The position numbers and the translations under genes were made by a program. The notes beneath the pieces were generated by a model that had not been told where the DNA came from, did no database searches, and was given only the letters and a program-made list of their open reading frames with translations. A DNA stretch of 53,448 nucleotides from Succinatimonas hippei (GTDB taxonomy: Bacteria; Pseudomonadota; Gammaproteobacteria; Enterobacterales; Succinivibrionaceae). The DNA is taken from assembly GCA_004557545.1 (NCBI GenBank), contig SFGV01000008.1, forward strand, positions 1-53,448, given 5' to 3'. The first letter of the stretch is position 1; each line of letters opens with the position of its first letter. Of the stretch, positions 41,965 through 51,159 are shown in pieces.

Positions 41965-44900
41965 CAGACTTACTGCCCGCGATATCCCTTAAGCCATCAA
42001 TTAGCCGGTCTGAGGGTATAAACAGATACCTGCTGATCCTCATATCAGCTCTGGTGTTCCCAATCATAAGATCCAGGGTGCATCCTCGTGGCTCTAGGGA
42101 CGGATCGTCAGCGCGGGCGGCGCGTTTTCTGAGTTCATCGGCATTTACTCTGCTCGCTTCCAGCAGTCCTGCTATTTCCGAGCCGCAGTTTTTCAGCTCA
42201 TCCTCATCAATTGAGATCTTAATGACCCTGGCCTCGCGCTCTCTCAGCTGTTCTAGTGAGTTGATCCCCTGAACACGCAACTTGGTCATGCCGTCATCAT
42301 CCGTATAAAGCATACCGTCCACAATCAGGATCAGCGGAGAAGGCTGCTCCTCTTCATTCTGTCTGATCCCGCGTCCATGCTTCCTGTTAGAGCTTTTTTC
42401 ACGCTCATCCAGAATGCTTTGATACATAACGGACTTTGCCCCGAAGAAAGCCACCTCAAAGGTACCTGTGCTGTCATCCAGGGTCACAATGTAAAACCTG
42501 GAGCCGTCATTTTTCTTGGACATACGCATATTGGAGGAAACGACGACTCCCGCGATCCGCACCGGTCTTGGTTTCTGAACGGTTCCCGGTTGCATGTTGG
42601 CAATGGTAAGCCCCCTGGTATAGTGCGCTATTTCTGTCTTGTACGCGTCAATCGGGTGACCTGAAAGGTAAAGCCCCAGGATCTTCTTCTCATGGGCAAG
42701 TCTAATTTTTTCGCTCCAAGGCCGAACCTTTACATAAGAAGGGGTAACCATGGCGCTGACAGATGAGAAAAGATCCATCTGTCCGGTCTCGTTGTTCTCC
42801 TGTTTCTGCGAGGCGTAGCGCAGTGCAGTCGGTATGCTTGCCATCATGCTCGCGCGATCCTGTCCGAAACAGTCAAGTGCGCCGGCTTTAATCAGAGCTT
42901 CAAGCATACCCTTTGAAAGAAAATCGCTGCCGACACGGGCTACCAGATCAAAAAGGCTGCTGTACGGGCCGTTCTGTTCTCTTTCCTTCTGAATACGATC
43001 TACAAGACGCTCGCCAATGCCCTTTATCGCAGAAAAGCCATAGACAATATTCCCCTTCAGGTCTACACCGAATGAAAACCTGCCAATATTTACATCAGGA
43101 GGGTTTACCTTAACCCCAAGGCGGTTTGCCTCCGAGATATAAGAAATTAACTTTTCTGTCTTTAAACAGTCTGAGGTCATCATTGACGCCAGAAATTCGG
43201 CCGGATAGTGAACCTTGAGCCATAAAGTCCACCAGGCCACGAGGGCGTAGGCTGCAGAATGGGATTTGTTAAATCCATATTCAGCGAACTGCTGAACCTG
43301 CTCGAAGATCTTCATCGCGATCCCGACATCTTTGCCTTTCTTCGCGGCGCCCCGTCTGAAGACATCCTTTTGCGCATCCATTTCGGCTTTGATTTTTTTA
43401 CCCATGGCGCGTCTTAGGATGTCCGCACCTCCAAGTGAATAGCCAGCCAGCACTTGTGCTATCTGCATCACCTGTTCCTGATAAACAATTACGCCGTAGG
43501 TTGAGTCAAGTATCGGTTTGAGATCCAGATCCTGAAAATCAGGTTGCGGGTAACAAACCTTCTCACGTCCATGCTTGCGTTCAACGAAATGGTCAACCAT
43601 GCCGCTCTGCAGAGGCCCCGGACGGTACAGCGCTACCAGCGCGACCAGATCATCGATACGGTCTGGCTGCATTTTCCCTATAAGCTGACGCATGCCAGTT
43701 GATTCAAGCTGGAAAACAGCAGTGGTTTCACACTGCTGAAGCATTTTGTAAGATGCTTCATCGTCATAAGGAATGGCGGCGATATTAAGCGGCTTCTTGC
43801 CTTCACGCTTGCGTCTCTCATCGATCATGACCTTGGCCTCATCGATGATTGTTAGTGTCGTAAGCCCGAGGAAGTCAAATTTAACCAGACCGGCGTGCTC
43901 CACGTCTTTTTTGTCATACTGGGTTATCGGGTTTCCATCCGAGTCAAGCATCTCAGGAGCGAATTCAGCGATTCTTGTAGGTGAAATGACGACTCCGGCG
44001 GCGTGTTTGCCAATACTGCGGATCACGCCCTCAAGCCGTCTGGACATGTCGATTAGCTCTATGGTTTCTTTGTCGTCTGAGGCTTTGGCGTTGTTGTAAA
44101 AATTAAGAAAGTCAGGAGACAGCGGAGTACAGGGGTTGCCTTTCTTGTCTATTCCAAGCGCGTCGTTGAAAGTGACTCCCGGCTTTTCGGGGATCATCGC
44201 GGTAATTCTTCTGACAGCTCCAAGAGGAGTTCCCAGAGCGCGTCCTGCTCCCTGAATCGCGGCTTTAGGGGCGAGTGTGCCAAAGGCGGCAATCTGTGAG
44301 ACGGATTCCCTGCCGTAGTGATCCACAACATGCCTGAGTGTCATTGCGCGCTTCTTCTGACAGAAGTCGACATCAAAGTCAGGCATGGATACACGCTCAG
44401 GGTTTAAAAATCTTTCAAAAAGCAGATCAAAACGCAGAGGGTCAAAGTCAGTAATGCGCAACGCGTACGCGACGAGCGAGCCGCCTCCCGATCCGCGCCC
44501 CGGACCTACCGGAACCCCATGATCTTTAGACCACTGGATAAATTCCATAACTATAAGGAAGTATCCGGGGAAGTCCATTTTGATAATGACATTCAGCTCG
44601 GTTTTAAGTCTTTCTTCATACCTTGGTCGCTGTTTTTCTCTTTCAGCAGGATCCGGGTATAGAAATTCAAGGCGTTTATCAAGACCATCATGGGCGGCCT
44701 TGCGCAGATAATCGGCGGCGCTGAGTTTGCCAGTGTCAAAGTGCGGAAGCCTCGGAACATCAAGTTCAATATCCGTGTTACAACGCGCGGCAATAGCTCT
44801 GGTGTTGGCTAGCGCCTCAGGTAAATCTGAAAATAGCTCCCGCATTTGCGCGGCGCTTCTTAAATACTGCTGATCGGAATACTCCCGTTCAACTGACAAG

Positions 44901-45640
44901 TCACCGGCCTGAACACCCTTTTGTATACATACGCGGATCTGGTGGACACGAAAATCGGGTATGCCGTCAGAGGGAACATCATCAGGACCTAACAGAAAAC
45001 GGGTATCGTTTGTAGCAACTGGAGGGATCCCGTACTTAAGGCAAAGATCCAGCGCGACCGATTCAAACTCACTTTCGCCGCGGCGTCCGGTTCTTGTGAT
45101 TTCAAAGCAAAAGCGGTCAGGGTAATACTTCATGTAGAAGGCCATGCGCTTTTCAATTTCCTGCTTTTCGTTTGCAGTATTCATCAAGGCAATGTCGCCT
45201 CGAAACCCGTCCAGCAGAATTATGCCTTCAGAATATTCAGCCAGATCATCAACTGTAGCGGCTACCTGTGCGATATCAGGACTTCCGGTGTCAAGCCACG
45301 CTCTTGAGAGAATGTCGTACAGATTCTGTTTGCCTGTGCGGTTCATCGCGAGCAGCGTTACCCAGAAGGTTTTTTCAGCCTCGCCCGGAACACTCTTCTC
45401 GCGCACTTTGAGATCGGCTCCCATTATTGGCTTGATCCCGGCGCTTTTGCATGCGTTGTAAAAACGCACAAAGCCGGCCATGTTACACCAGTCGGTTACG
45501 GCTATGGCAGGAAAGTGCATCTTTGAGGCGCGCTTGACTATAGGACCTACATTCTCAAGACCGTCATTAATCGAGTAGCACGAATGTACGTGAAGAGGGA
45601 TGTAATCTAAATCAAGCTCTTGTTCTTCAGTCATATTCAT
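41948..45640 (-). CDS. dnaE: DNA polymerase III alpha subunit DnaE
   Basis: 1230 residues (E. coli 1160). PHP domain from PLHVHSCYSINDGLENV, polymerase active site PDFDVDFCQKKR, GPGRGSGGGSLVAY in the palm, an internal beta-clamp motif QMDLF (954-958), then an OB domain (around 1015-1090, VRIAGVVVSSNMRMSKKNDG) and the tau-binding C-terminus. It is the replicative polymerase core. ATG at 45640 with AGAGA upstream; a second ATG two codons on is possible. In E. coli dnaE follows lpxB and rnhB; here it follows uppP. Confidence 0.97.
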   Translation of the reverse strand: MNMTEEQELDLDYIPLHVHSCYSINDGLENVGPIVKRASKMHFPAIAVTDWCNMAGFVRFYNACKSAGIKPIMGADLKVREKSVPGEAEKTFWVTLLAMNRTGKQNLYDILSRAWLDTGSPDIAQVAATVDDLAEYSEGIILLDGFRGDIALMNTANEKQEIEKRMAFYMKYYPDRFCFEITRTGRRGESEFESVALDLCLKYGIPPVATNDTRFLLGPDDVPSDGIPDFRVHQIRVCIQKGVQAGDLSVEREYSDQQYLRSAAQMRELFSDLPEALANTRAIAARCNTDIELDVPRLPHFDTGKLSAADYLRKAAHDGLDKRLEFLYPDPAEREKQRPRYEERLKTELNVIIKMDFPGYFLIVMEFIQWSKDHGVPVGPGRGSGGGSLVAYALRITDFDPLRFDLLFERFLNPERVSMPDFDVDFCQKKRAMTLRHVVDHYGRESVSQIAAFGTLAPKAAIQGAGRALGTPLGAVRRITAMIPEKPGVTFNDALGIDKKGNPCTPLSPDFLNFYNNAKASDDKETIELIDMSRRLEGVIRSIGKHAAGVVISPTRIAEFAPEMLDSDGNPITQYDKKDVEHAGLVKFDFLGLTTLTIIDEAKVMIDERRKREGKKPLNIAAIPYDDEASYKMLQQCETTAVFQLESTGMRQLIGKMQPDRIDDLVALVALYRPGPLQSGMVDHFVERKHGREKVCYPQPDFQDLDLKPILDSTYGVIVYQEQVMQIAQVLAGYSLGGADILRRAMGKKIKAEMDAQKDVFRRGAAKKGKDVGIAMKIFEQVQQFAEYGFNKSHSAAYALVAWWTLWLKVHYPAEFLASMMTSDCLKTEKLISYISEANRLGVKVNPPDVNIGRFSFGVDLKGNIVYGFSAIKGIGERLVDRIQKEREQNGPYSSLFDLVARVGSDFLSKGMLEALIKAGALDCFGQDRASMMASIPTALRYASQKQENNETGQMDLFSSVSAMVTPSYVKVRPWSEKIRLAHEKKILGLYLSGHPIDAYKTEIAHYTRGLTIANMQPGTVQKPRPVRIAGVVVSSNMRMSKKNDGSRFYIVTLDDSTGTFEVAFFGAKSVMYQSILDEREKSSNRKHGRGIRQNEEEQPSPLILIVDGMLYTDDDGMTKLRVQGINSLEQLREREARVIKISIDEDELKNCGSEIAGLLEASRVNADELRKRAARADDPSLEPRGCTLDLMIGNTRADMRISRYLFIPSDRLIDGLRDIAGSKSVRVIY

Positions 45641-45743
45641 TCTCTGTCAATAATGCAGCGCGTTCCGGGTAGCTCTCTATATAACGACTAGCTGCTCTGG
45701 ATAATCTTTTTTAGTCCGATACTGTCATGCATCGAAATTTTTC

Positions 45744-46589
45744 TCAGATCTCACCTAGAAAATAGAGCAGTCCGATTCCGAGAACAAGACGGTAGATTAC
45801 AAATATGGTCATACCGGATCTTGCTATGAATTTCATAAAGAAATGTATTACAGCTATGGCAGAGACAAAAGAAATAATTGCGCCGAGCAACATTTCATAG
45901 GGAGTCGCTCCTGAGATCGCCGGGTTTGAAATAAGCTTGTGACTTTCAAGCACTCCTGACGCAAGGATTACAGGTACTGAAAGCAGGAATGAGAAGCGGG
46001 CGGCAGACTGAGGTTTCATACCGGTAAGCATACCCGCTGTAAGCGTGATCCCTGAGCGGGATGTTCCGGGGATCAGGGCCAGCGCCTGCGAAAGCCCGAT
46101 AATCACCGCGCGCGCCCATGAGAGCGTTCTGAGTGAGTCCGGACGTTCGTTGTTATTTAGCGTATCAGTCCTGAGAACACGGCGGTTTAAAAATGATGCC
46201 AGACCTAAAAGGAGACCGTAACCAATAGTAGTCCAGGCTATGATGCTTATGCTGCGCGCCATAGTACTTATTTGTGCCTCAAAGAGCATTCCGGCAAGTG
46301 CGGCGGGGATCGTGGCTATGATCATGCAAAAACCGATTTTTGCCTGCATTCCCATGCCGCGGCCAGAAAGCGCGGCTAGTGTTCCGATGGCGATCTGAAT
46401 AAGGTCTCTGAAATAATAGATCACGACTGCCGCAAGGGTTCCGATGTGAACCGCGACGTCAAAACCCAGACCCTGATCAGGCCATCCAAGAAGCTGTGAA
46501 GGCAGAATTAGGTGAGCGCTTGATGATACTGGCAGGAACTCTGTCAGCCCCTGGATTAACGAGAGTGCGATGATGTGAGTTAATGTCAT
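45744..46589 (-). CDS. uppP: Undecaprenyl-diphosphatase UppP (BacA)
   Basis: 281 residues (E. coli 273), about eight membrane spans. Both active-site regions are present: QGLTEFLPVSSSAHLILPSQ near the start and LIPGTSRSGITLTAGML around 175. It dephosphorylates undecaprenyl diphosphate to recycle the lipid carrier for peptidoglycan. It lies between pgi (with a strong terminator in between) and dnaE, on the same strand as both. Confidence 0.95.
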   Translation of the reverse strand: MTLTHIIALSLIQGLTEFLPVSSSAHLILPSQLLGWPDQGLGFDVAVHIGTLAAVVIYYFRDLIQIAIGTLAALSGRGMGMQAKIGFCMIIATIPAALAGMLFEAQISTMARSISIIAWTTIGYGLLLGLASFLNRRVLRTDTLNNNERPDSLRTLSWARAVIIGLSQALALIPGTSRSGITLTAGMLTGMKPQSAARFSFLLSVPVILASGVLESHKLISNPAISGATPYEMLLGAIISFVSAIAVIHFFMKFIARSGMTIFVIYRLVLGIGLLYFLGEI

Positions 46590-46642
46590 ATTTGCAGCGT
46601 CTTAAATATTAAGTACCTATGAATGCTTCAGATAAATGACGC

Positions 46643-46677
46643 AAAATGCCCGGGGGATAAATCCCCTCGGGCATTTT
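46643..46677 (-). terminator. Terminator of pgi
   Basis: AAAATGCCCG/CGGGCATTTT outer stem and GGGGAT/ATCCCC inner stem with a single mismatch or bulge between them, 30 bases after the pgi stop. On the minus strand the stem ends in TTTT. It isolates pgi from uppP. Confidence 0.85.
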
Positions 46678-46707
46678 ATCAGTGTGGCGCGTAAGACGCG
46701 GCCAAAG

Positions 46708-48363
46708 CTATTTCATTTTTTTATAAGCGTTGATGAGACCGTTGGTAGAGCTGTCGTGGCTTGTGATCTCCTTGTCCGAGGTGAGCTCAGGGATGATCTT
46801 CAGCGCCAGCTTCTTGCCCAGCTCCACACCGAACTGATCAAAGGTGTAGATGTTCCATATAGAACCCTGAACGAAAATCTTGTGCTCATACATAGCGATC
46901 AGCATTCCAAGAGTATGCGGGGTGATTTCCTTGACCAGAATCGAATTGGTAGGGCGATTGCCGCGGAATACCTTGAAAGGAACAACATCTTTGTAGTCTT
47001 TTTCAGGGATCCCTTTTGCCTCATATTCAGCTATTACGTCCTTCTTGCTTCTGCCAAAGGCCAGAGCCTCGGTCTGGGCAAAGAAGTTTGAGATGAGCTT
47101 TACGTGGTGATCGCCAATCGGGTTGTGGCTGATAGCCGGAGCTATAAAGTCGCAGGGAATGATCTTGGTTCCCTGATGGATTAACTGGTAAAAGGCGTGT
47201 TGACCGTTGGTGCCAGGTTCACCCCAGATGATAGGGCCGGTCTGGTAATCGGTGATCTTTTTGCCGTCACGATCTACCGACTTACCATTTGACTCCATGT
47301 TGCCCTGCTGGAAGTAAGCCGGGAAACGGGCCATGTACTGGTCATACGGAAGGATAGCTTCGGTCTCGTAGCCATAGAAATTGTTATACCAGATGCCGAT
47401 GAGAGCGAGGATTACCGAAATGTTCTTATCAAGAGGAGTGGTGCGGAAATACTGATCATATTCGTAACCGCCCTTGAGGAATTCCTCGAAATTGTCATAT
47501 CCGCAGGCAAGCGCGATAGAAAGACCGATCGCTGACCATGATGAATATCTGCCGCCAACCCAGTCCCAGAACTCAAACATATTCTTGGGGTCAATACCAA
47601 ATTCCTTAACTCCCTTGGTGTTGGTTGAGAGAGCTACAAAGTGCTTGGCGACAAACTTCTCGTCTTTGGCTTTCTTGAGGAACCAGTCACGGGCAGTGTG
47701 TGCGTTTGTCATTGTCTCAAGAGTGGTGAAGGTCTTTGAGGCGATCAGGAACAGGGTGGTTTCAGGGTTCAGATTTTTGAGAGTCTCAACGATGTGGGTT
47801 CCATCGATGTTTGAGACGAAGTGAGCGTGCAGGCGGGTGTGGTAAGGGGTCAGAGCGAGAGTAATCATCGCAGGCCCCAGATCTGAACCACCGATGCCGA
47901 TGTTAACAATATCGGTGATTTCCTTGCCGGTGTAGCCTTTCCATTTTCCGGAGATCACCTCATCGCAGAACGCCTTCATCTTTGCCTGAACGGCTTTCAC
48001 CTCAGGCATGACATCTTTTCCATCAACCAAAACAGGCTTGCCTGAGAAATTGCGCAACGCTGTGTGCAGAACGGCGCGTCCCTCAGTGCGGTTGATTTTC
48101 TCGCCTGAGAACATTGCCTCAATGTTGTCCTTGAGCTTAGTTTCTTCTGCAAGCTCAAGCAGTAAGGAGAGCGTTTCCTCACTGATAATGTTCTTTGAAA
48201 AATCAACGAGAATATCGTTATTGCCGGTAGTCAGATGAAATTTCGAGAAGCGGTCCTTGTCTTCCTTGAAGAGTTCCTTAAGAGTTCTGTCCTGGGTATG
48301 TTCGTAGTGTTTGCTTAGCTTTTTCCATGCCTTAGTCGTAGTGGGGTCGATATTGTGGAACAT
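46708..48363 (-). CDS. pgi: Glucose-6-phosphate isomerase
   Basis: 551 residues (E. coli 549). GIGGSDLGPAM, ASKTFTTLETM, GGRYSSWSAIGLS (family signature), the catalytic Glu in QQGNMESNGK, His in GTNGQHAFYQLIHQG and Lys in QFGVELGKKLA. It interconverts glucose-6-phosphate and fructose-6-phosphate in glycolysis. Codon use looks more biased than its neighbours, suggesting high expression. Start ATG is preceded by AAGCGGAG. It is a single-gene unit with its own terminator, 140 bases from ilvY. Confidence 0.98.
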   Translation of the reverse strand: MFHNIDPTTTKAWKKLSKHYEHTQDRTLKELFKEDKDRFSKFHLTTGNNDILVDFSKNIISEETLSLLLELAEETKLKDNIEAMFSGEKINRTEGRAVLHTALRNFSGKPVLVDGKDVMPEVKAVQAKMKAFCDEVISGKWKGYTGKEITDIVNIGIGGSDLGPAMITLALTPYHTRLHAHFVSNIDGTHIVETLKNLNPETTLFLIASKTFTTLETMTNAHTARDWFLKKAKDEKFVAKHFVALSTNTKGVKEFGIDPKNMFEFWDWVGGRYSSWSAIGLSIALACGYDNFEEFLKGGYEYDQYFRTTPLDKNISVILALIGIWYNNFYGYETEAILPYDQYMARFPAYFQQGNMESNGKSVDRDGKKITDYQTGPIIWGEPGTNGQHAFYQLIHQGTKIIPCDFIAPAISHNPIGDHHVKLISNFFAQTEALAFGRSKKDVIAEYEAKGIPEKDYKDVVPFKVFRGNRPTNSILVKEITPHTLGMLIAMYEHKIFVQGSIWNIYTFDQFGVELGKKLALKIIPELTSDKEITSHDSSTNGLINAYKKMK

Positions 48364-48503
48364 GAAATTTCTCCGCTTTCCTTAAACTTTATTTTGGATG
48401 TTACTTTAAACGTGATAGTTAAAACGCGCCAAACCGCAATGGTAAAGGTGATAAAACTTTACATGGTTAATATACAACTTTTTTGTTAACTGACCGACTG
48501 GCG

Positions 48504-49448
48504 TCAGAGCACGCTGTCAGCGCCTGATCTGCGTCTTGTAAGATCCGGCTCAAAACTCGGCGCGATACTTCCTGCTATCCGGTTTACTGTCTGGATCCTC
48601 GGATTCTGGGCTTTCTTCCTGAGAGAACAAAGCGCCACACGAAAATCCGCCCATGGCAATTCTCTTAGAATAAAGACATCATTCTTAAAAGGTGAAATGT
48701 CGTATACGAGCTTTGGTACGACCGAAAGTCCAAAACCCAGACCGGTAAGACTTACGATTGCCTCATGGCCGGCAACCTCAGAATAAATTTTCGGAGTGAC
48801 CCCCTGAGCCGAAAACCATTTGTCTACCTCATATCGCAACTGCCCGCGTTCTGGCATTACAAACGGCACCTCGTCTAAATTGTAATTCGCGAGATCAGAG
48901 CCGCCTATGCATTCAAAACGCGGCTTCTTCGGGGCAAGCAGAATAAGCGGGAAAGTTACCAGATCGACATAAATTAAGTCATCGTCTATTTCATTTGGCA
49001 GAGCGCTTATGGCGAGATCTGGACCATCGGAAGAGTGAAGCCTTCCAATAGCTTCAGCCGGGTCTCCCGTTTCAAGTTTTATCTCGAGCTCCGGTGCTTT
49101 TAAATGAAGCTCATTTAAAAGTCTTGGAATGAACATATAGCAGGCTGTGACTGAGCAGAATACTCTTACAGTTCCGCTGACAGCGGCGGTATTTTTCTTT
49201 AAAGAAGCCTCAAGGCTCGCGTAATCGCTTATGGTTTTGCGCGCGAAAGCCTCAAACTTGCGGCCTGCATCAGTGATGAAAACACCTTTTTTGTCACGTA
49301 TGCACAGTTTGGTTCCGAGTTCTTTTTCCAGCTTGTTGAGAGTACGGCTTAAAGTAGACGGACTCACATGGCAAAGCGTTGCAGTCCGTGTAAGATTTGA
49401 TGTCTCACATAGCCTCAGGAAAGCAGTAGCATCTTTCAAATCAAGCAC
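48504..49448 (-). CDS. ilvY: LysR-type regulator IlvY
   Basis: 314 residues. Winged helix-turn-helix at the N-terminus (LDLKDATAFLRLCETSNLTR, then HVSPSTLSRTLNKLEKELG) closely follows E. coli IlvY; effector domain about 90-300. In E. coli it senses acetolactate and acetohydroxybutyrate and activates ilvC. It starts with GTG at 49448, with GGAGA 7 bases upstream. Divergent from ilvC with an operator in the shared gap, which supports the assignment. The last residues are a basic, non-conserved tail (DLTRRRSGADSVL). Confidence 0.93.
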   Translation of the reverse strand: MLDLKDATAFLRLCETSNLTRTATLCHVSPSTLSRTLNKLEKELGTKLCIRDKKGVFITDAGRKFEAFARKTISDYASLEASLKKNTAAVSGTVRVFCSVTACYMFIPRLLNELHLKAPELEIKLETGDPAEAIGRLHSSDGPDLAISALPNEIDDDLIYVDLVTFPLILLAPKKPRFECIGGSDLANYNLDEVPFVMPERGQLRYEVDKWFSAQGVTPKIYSEVAGHEAIVSLTGLGFGLSVVPKLVYDISPFKNDVFILRELPWADFRVALCSLRKKAQNPRIQTVNRIAGSIAPSFEPDLTRRRSGADSVL

Positions 49449-49489
49449 TTGAGAATCTCCGTGTCCATGAGTTCTTTGAAATCATGTAG

Positions 49490-49504
49490 TTGCGTAATAT
49501 GCAA
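49490..49504. promoter_or_regulatory. IlvY operator
   Basis: TTGC-GTAATAT-GCAA, an inverted repeat of LysR type. It lies about 50-65 bases before the predicted ilvC start, the usual place for a LysR recognition site, and just downstream of a TATAAT on the minus strand (49515-49520) that is the likely ilvY -10. One site can thus activate ilvC and repress ilvY. Confidence 0.7.
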
Positions 49505-49514
49505 TACTTATTAA

Positions 49515-49520
49515 ATTATA
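49515..49520 (-). promoter_or_regulatory. -10 box of ilvY
   Basis: Perfect TATAAT on the minus strand, 67 bases before the ilvY GTG. No clear -35 at 16-18 bases. The IlvY operator covers the predicted start region. Confidence 0.45.
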
Positions 49521-49539
49521 TTCCACTTTATAAAAAATC

Positions 49540-49548
49540 TGTTATTAT
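49540..49548 (+). promoter_or_regulatory. Extended -10 promoter of ilvC
   Basis: TGtTATTAT, with a poor -35, as expected of an activator-dependent promoter. The predicted start is about 50 bases before the ilvC ATG and the IlvY operator is placed correctly upstream. Confidence 0.55.
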
Positions 49549-49605
49549 GATTTTACCTTTTAGGGTGGAAGACAAAATCGTTTGTTGTGGAACTTGAAGG
49601 ATATT

Positions 49606-51090
49606 ATGTCCCAGAATTATTTTAATACTCTGAATCTTCGCCAGAAACTGGCTCAGTTAGGTTGTTGCGAGCTTATGGCCCGCAGCGAGTTCTCAGACGG
49701 CTGCAATTTCCTTAAGGGGAAAAAGGTCGTAATCGTCGGTTGCGGCGCGCAGGGTCTCAATCAGGGACTTAACCTCCGTGACTCAGGATTAGATGTCAGC
49801 TACGCCCTCAGACAGGCCGCTATTGATGAAAAACGCGCATCTTATAAACGCGCTACAGAAAATGGTTTTAAGGTCGGCACCTATGATCAGGTTATCCCAA
49901 CTGCCGATCTGGTTATAAACCTTACTCCGGATAAACAGCATGAAAACGTGGTAAACGCTGTTCAGCCTCTTATGAAGAGCGGTGCCGCGTTAGGTTATTC
50001 ACACGGTTTCAATATTGTTGAGCTTGGCATGCAGATCCGTAAGGACATCACTGTCGTTATGGTCGCTCCTAAAGCCCCTGGTACTGAAGTTCGTGAAGAG
50101 TACCGCCGTGGTTTTGGTACCCCGATGCTGCTGGCTGTTCATCCTGAGAATGACCCTAAGGGTGAAGGATGGGCTATCGCAAAGGCCTGGGCTTCAGGCT
50201 TAGGTGGAGACAGAGCCGGCTGCCTGCGCTCTTCCTTTGTCGCCGAGGTTAAATCCGACCTCATGGGCGAGCAGACAATCCTTTGCGGCGTTCTTCAGGC
50301 CGCTACCATCCTTATGTACGACCACATGGTTGAACTGGGAATGGATAAGGCTTATGCCTGCAAGCTTCTGCAATATGGCTGGGAAACCACCTGCGAGGCC
50401 TTAAAGCAGGGCGGCATCACCAATATGATGGACAGGATGTCAAACCCTGCCAAGATCAAAGCCTTCTACCTTGCAGAAGAGCTCAAGAAGATCTTAAAGG
50501 ATCTTTACCTCAAGCATATGGACGATATTGAGAGCGGCGAGTTCTCCCGCATCATGATGGAAGACTGGGCCAACGGTGACGTCAAGCTTCACACCTGGAG
50601 AGAGAATTACGCAAAGACCGCGTTTGAACACGCTGATCCATGCGAAACAAAGATCTCTGAGCAGGAATACTTTGACCGCAACACCCTTATGATCGCCTTT
50701 GCCAAGGCCGGCATTGAGCTCGCGTTTGAAACCATGACTCACTCAGGAATTTACCCTGAGTCAGCTTACTATGAGTCACTGCACGAGTTGCCGCTTATTG
50801 CAAACCTGATCGCCCGCCGCCGCCTGTATGAGATGAACGTGGTCATTTCAGATACCGCTGAGTACGGTAACTACCTGTTTGCCAACGCTGCCATTCCTTT
50901 ACTCAAGGACTTCATGAGCAAGCAGGGGCTGGATGTTGAGGGTAAAGTTCTTGAGGGGGACGCCTCGGTAGATAATATCGAGCTTATCAAGGTTAATGAC
51001 GCGATCCGCAATCACCCGATCGAGGTCGTTGGCCGCAAGCTGCGTGCCTACATGTCCGACATGAAAGAGATTTCTGTTGGTAACAACTAA
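49606..51090 (+). CDS. ilvC: Ketol-acid reductoisomerase, class II
   Basis: 494 residues from the ATG at 49606 (AAGGA 6 bases upstream; aligns with E. coli ANYFNTLNLRQQLAQLG); an in-frame TTG eight codons earlier is unlikely. NADPH fold VVIVGCGAQGLNQGLNLRDSG, then two knotted C-terminal domains, giving the long class II form of enterobacteria and plants. It converts acetolactate to dihydroxyisovalerate, and the matching isoleucine step. Codon use is biased. Regulated by the divergent IlvY, followed by a terminator. ppiC, which lies between ilvC and rep in E. coli, is missing. Confidence 0.98.
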   Translation: MSQNYFNTLNLRQKLAQLGCCELMARSEFSDGCNFLKGKKVVIVGCGAQGLNQGLNLRDSGLDVSYALRQAAIDEKRASYKRATENGFKVGTYDQVIPTADLVINLTPDKQHENVVNAVQPLMKSGAALGYSHGFNIVELGMQIRKDITVVMVAPKAPGTEVREEYRRGFGTPMLLAVHPENDPKGEGWAIAKAWASGLGGDRAGCLRSSFVAEVKSDLMGEQTILCGVLQAATILMYDHMVELGMDKAYACKLLQYGWETTCEALKQGGITNMMDRMSNPAKIKAFYLAEELKKILKDLYLKHMDDIESGEFSRIMMEDWANGDVKLHTWRENYAKTAFEHADPCETKISEQEYFDRNTLMIAFAKAGIELAFETMTHSGIYPESAYYESLHELPLIANLIARRRLYEMNVVISDTAEYGNYLFANAAIPLLKDFMSKQGLDVEGKVLEGDASVDNIELIKVNDAIRNHPIEVVGRKLRAYMSDMKEISVGNN

Positions 51091-51112
51091 TACCGTCATC
51101 AGCAGATGATGT

Positions 51113-51145
51113 AAAAGGCGCTCCGAAATTAAGGGGCGCTTTTTT
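51113..51145 (+). terminator. Intrinsic terminator of ilvC
   Basis: AAAAG-GCGCTCC, 8-base loop, GGGGCGC-TTTTTT (with GU pairs) gives a 12-bp stem and a T6 run, 22 bases after the ilvC stop. The A-run on the other side may help end rep transcription as well. Confidence 0.85.
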
Positions 51146-51159
51146 ATGAGCAAACCCGT

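Noticed and set aside
48364..48503. Terminator for ilvY or promoter for pgi
   Set aside because: Only a weak CTGAC/GTCAG dyad and no convincing -10/-35 pair could be found, so nothing was annotated there.
49582..49605. TTG start eight codons upstream for IlvC
   Set aside because: The ATG at 49606 has AAGGA at the right distance and matches the family N-terminus.
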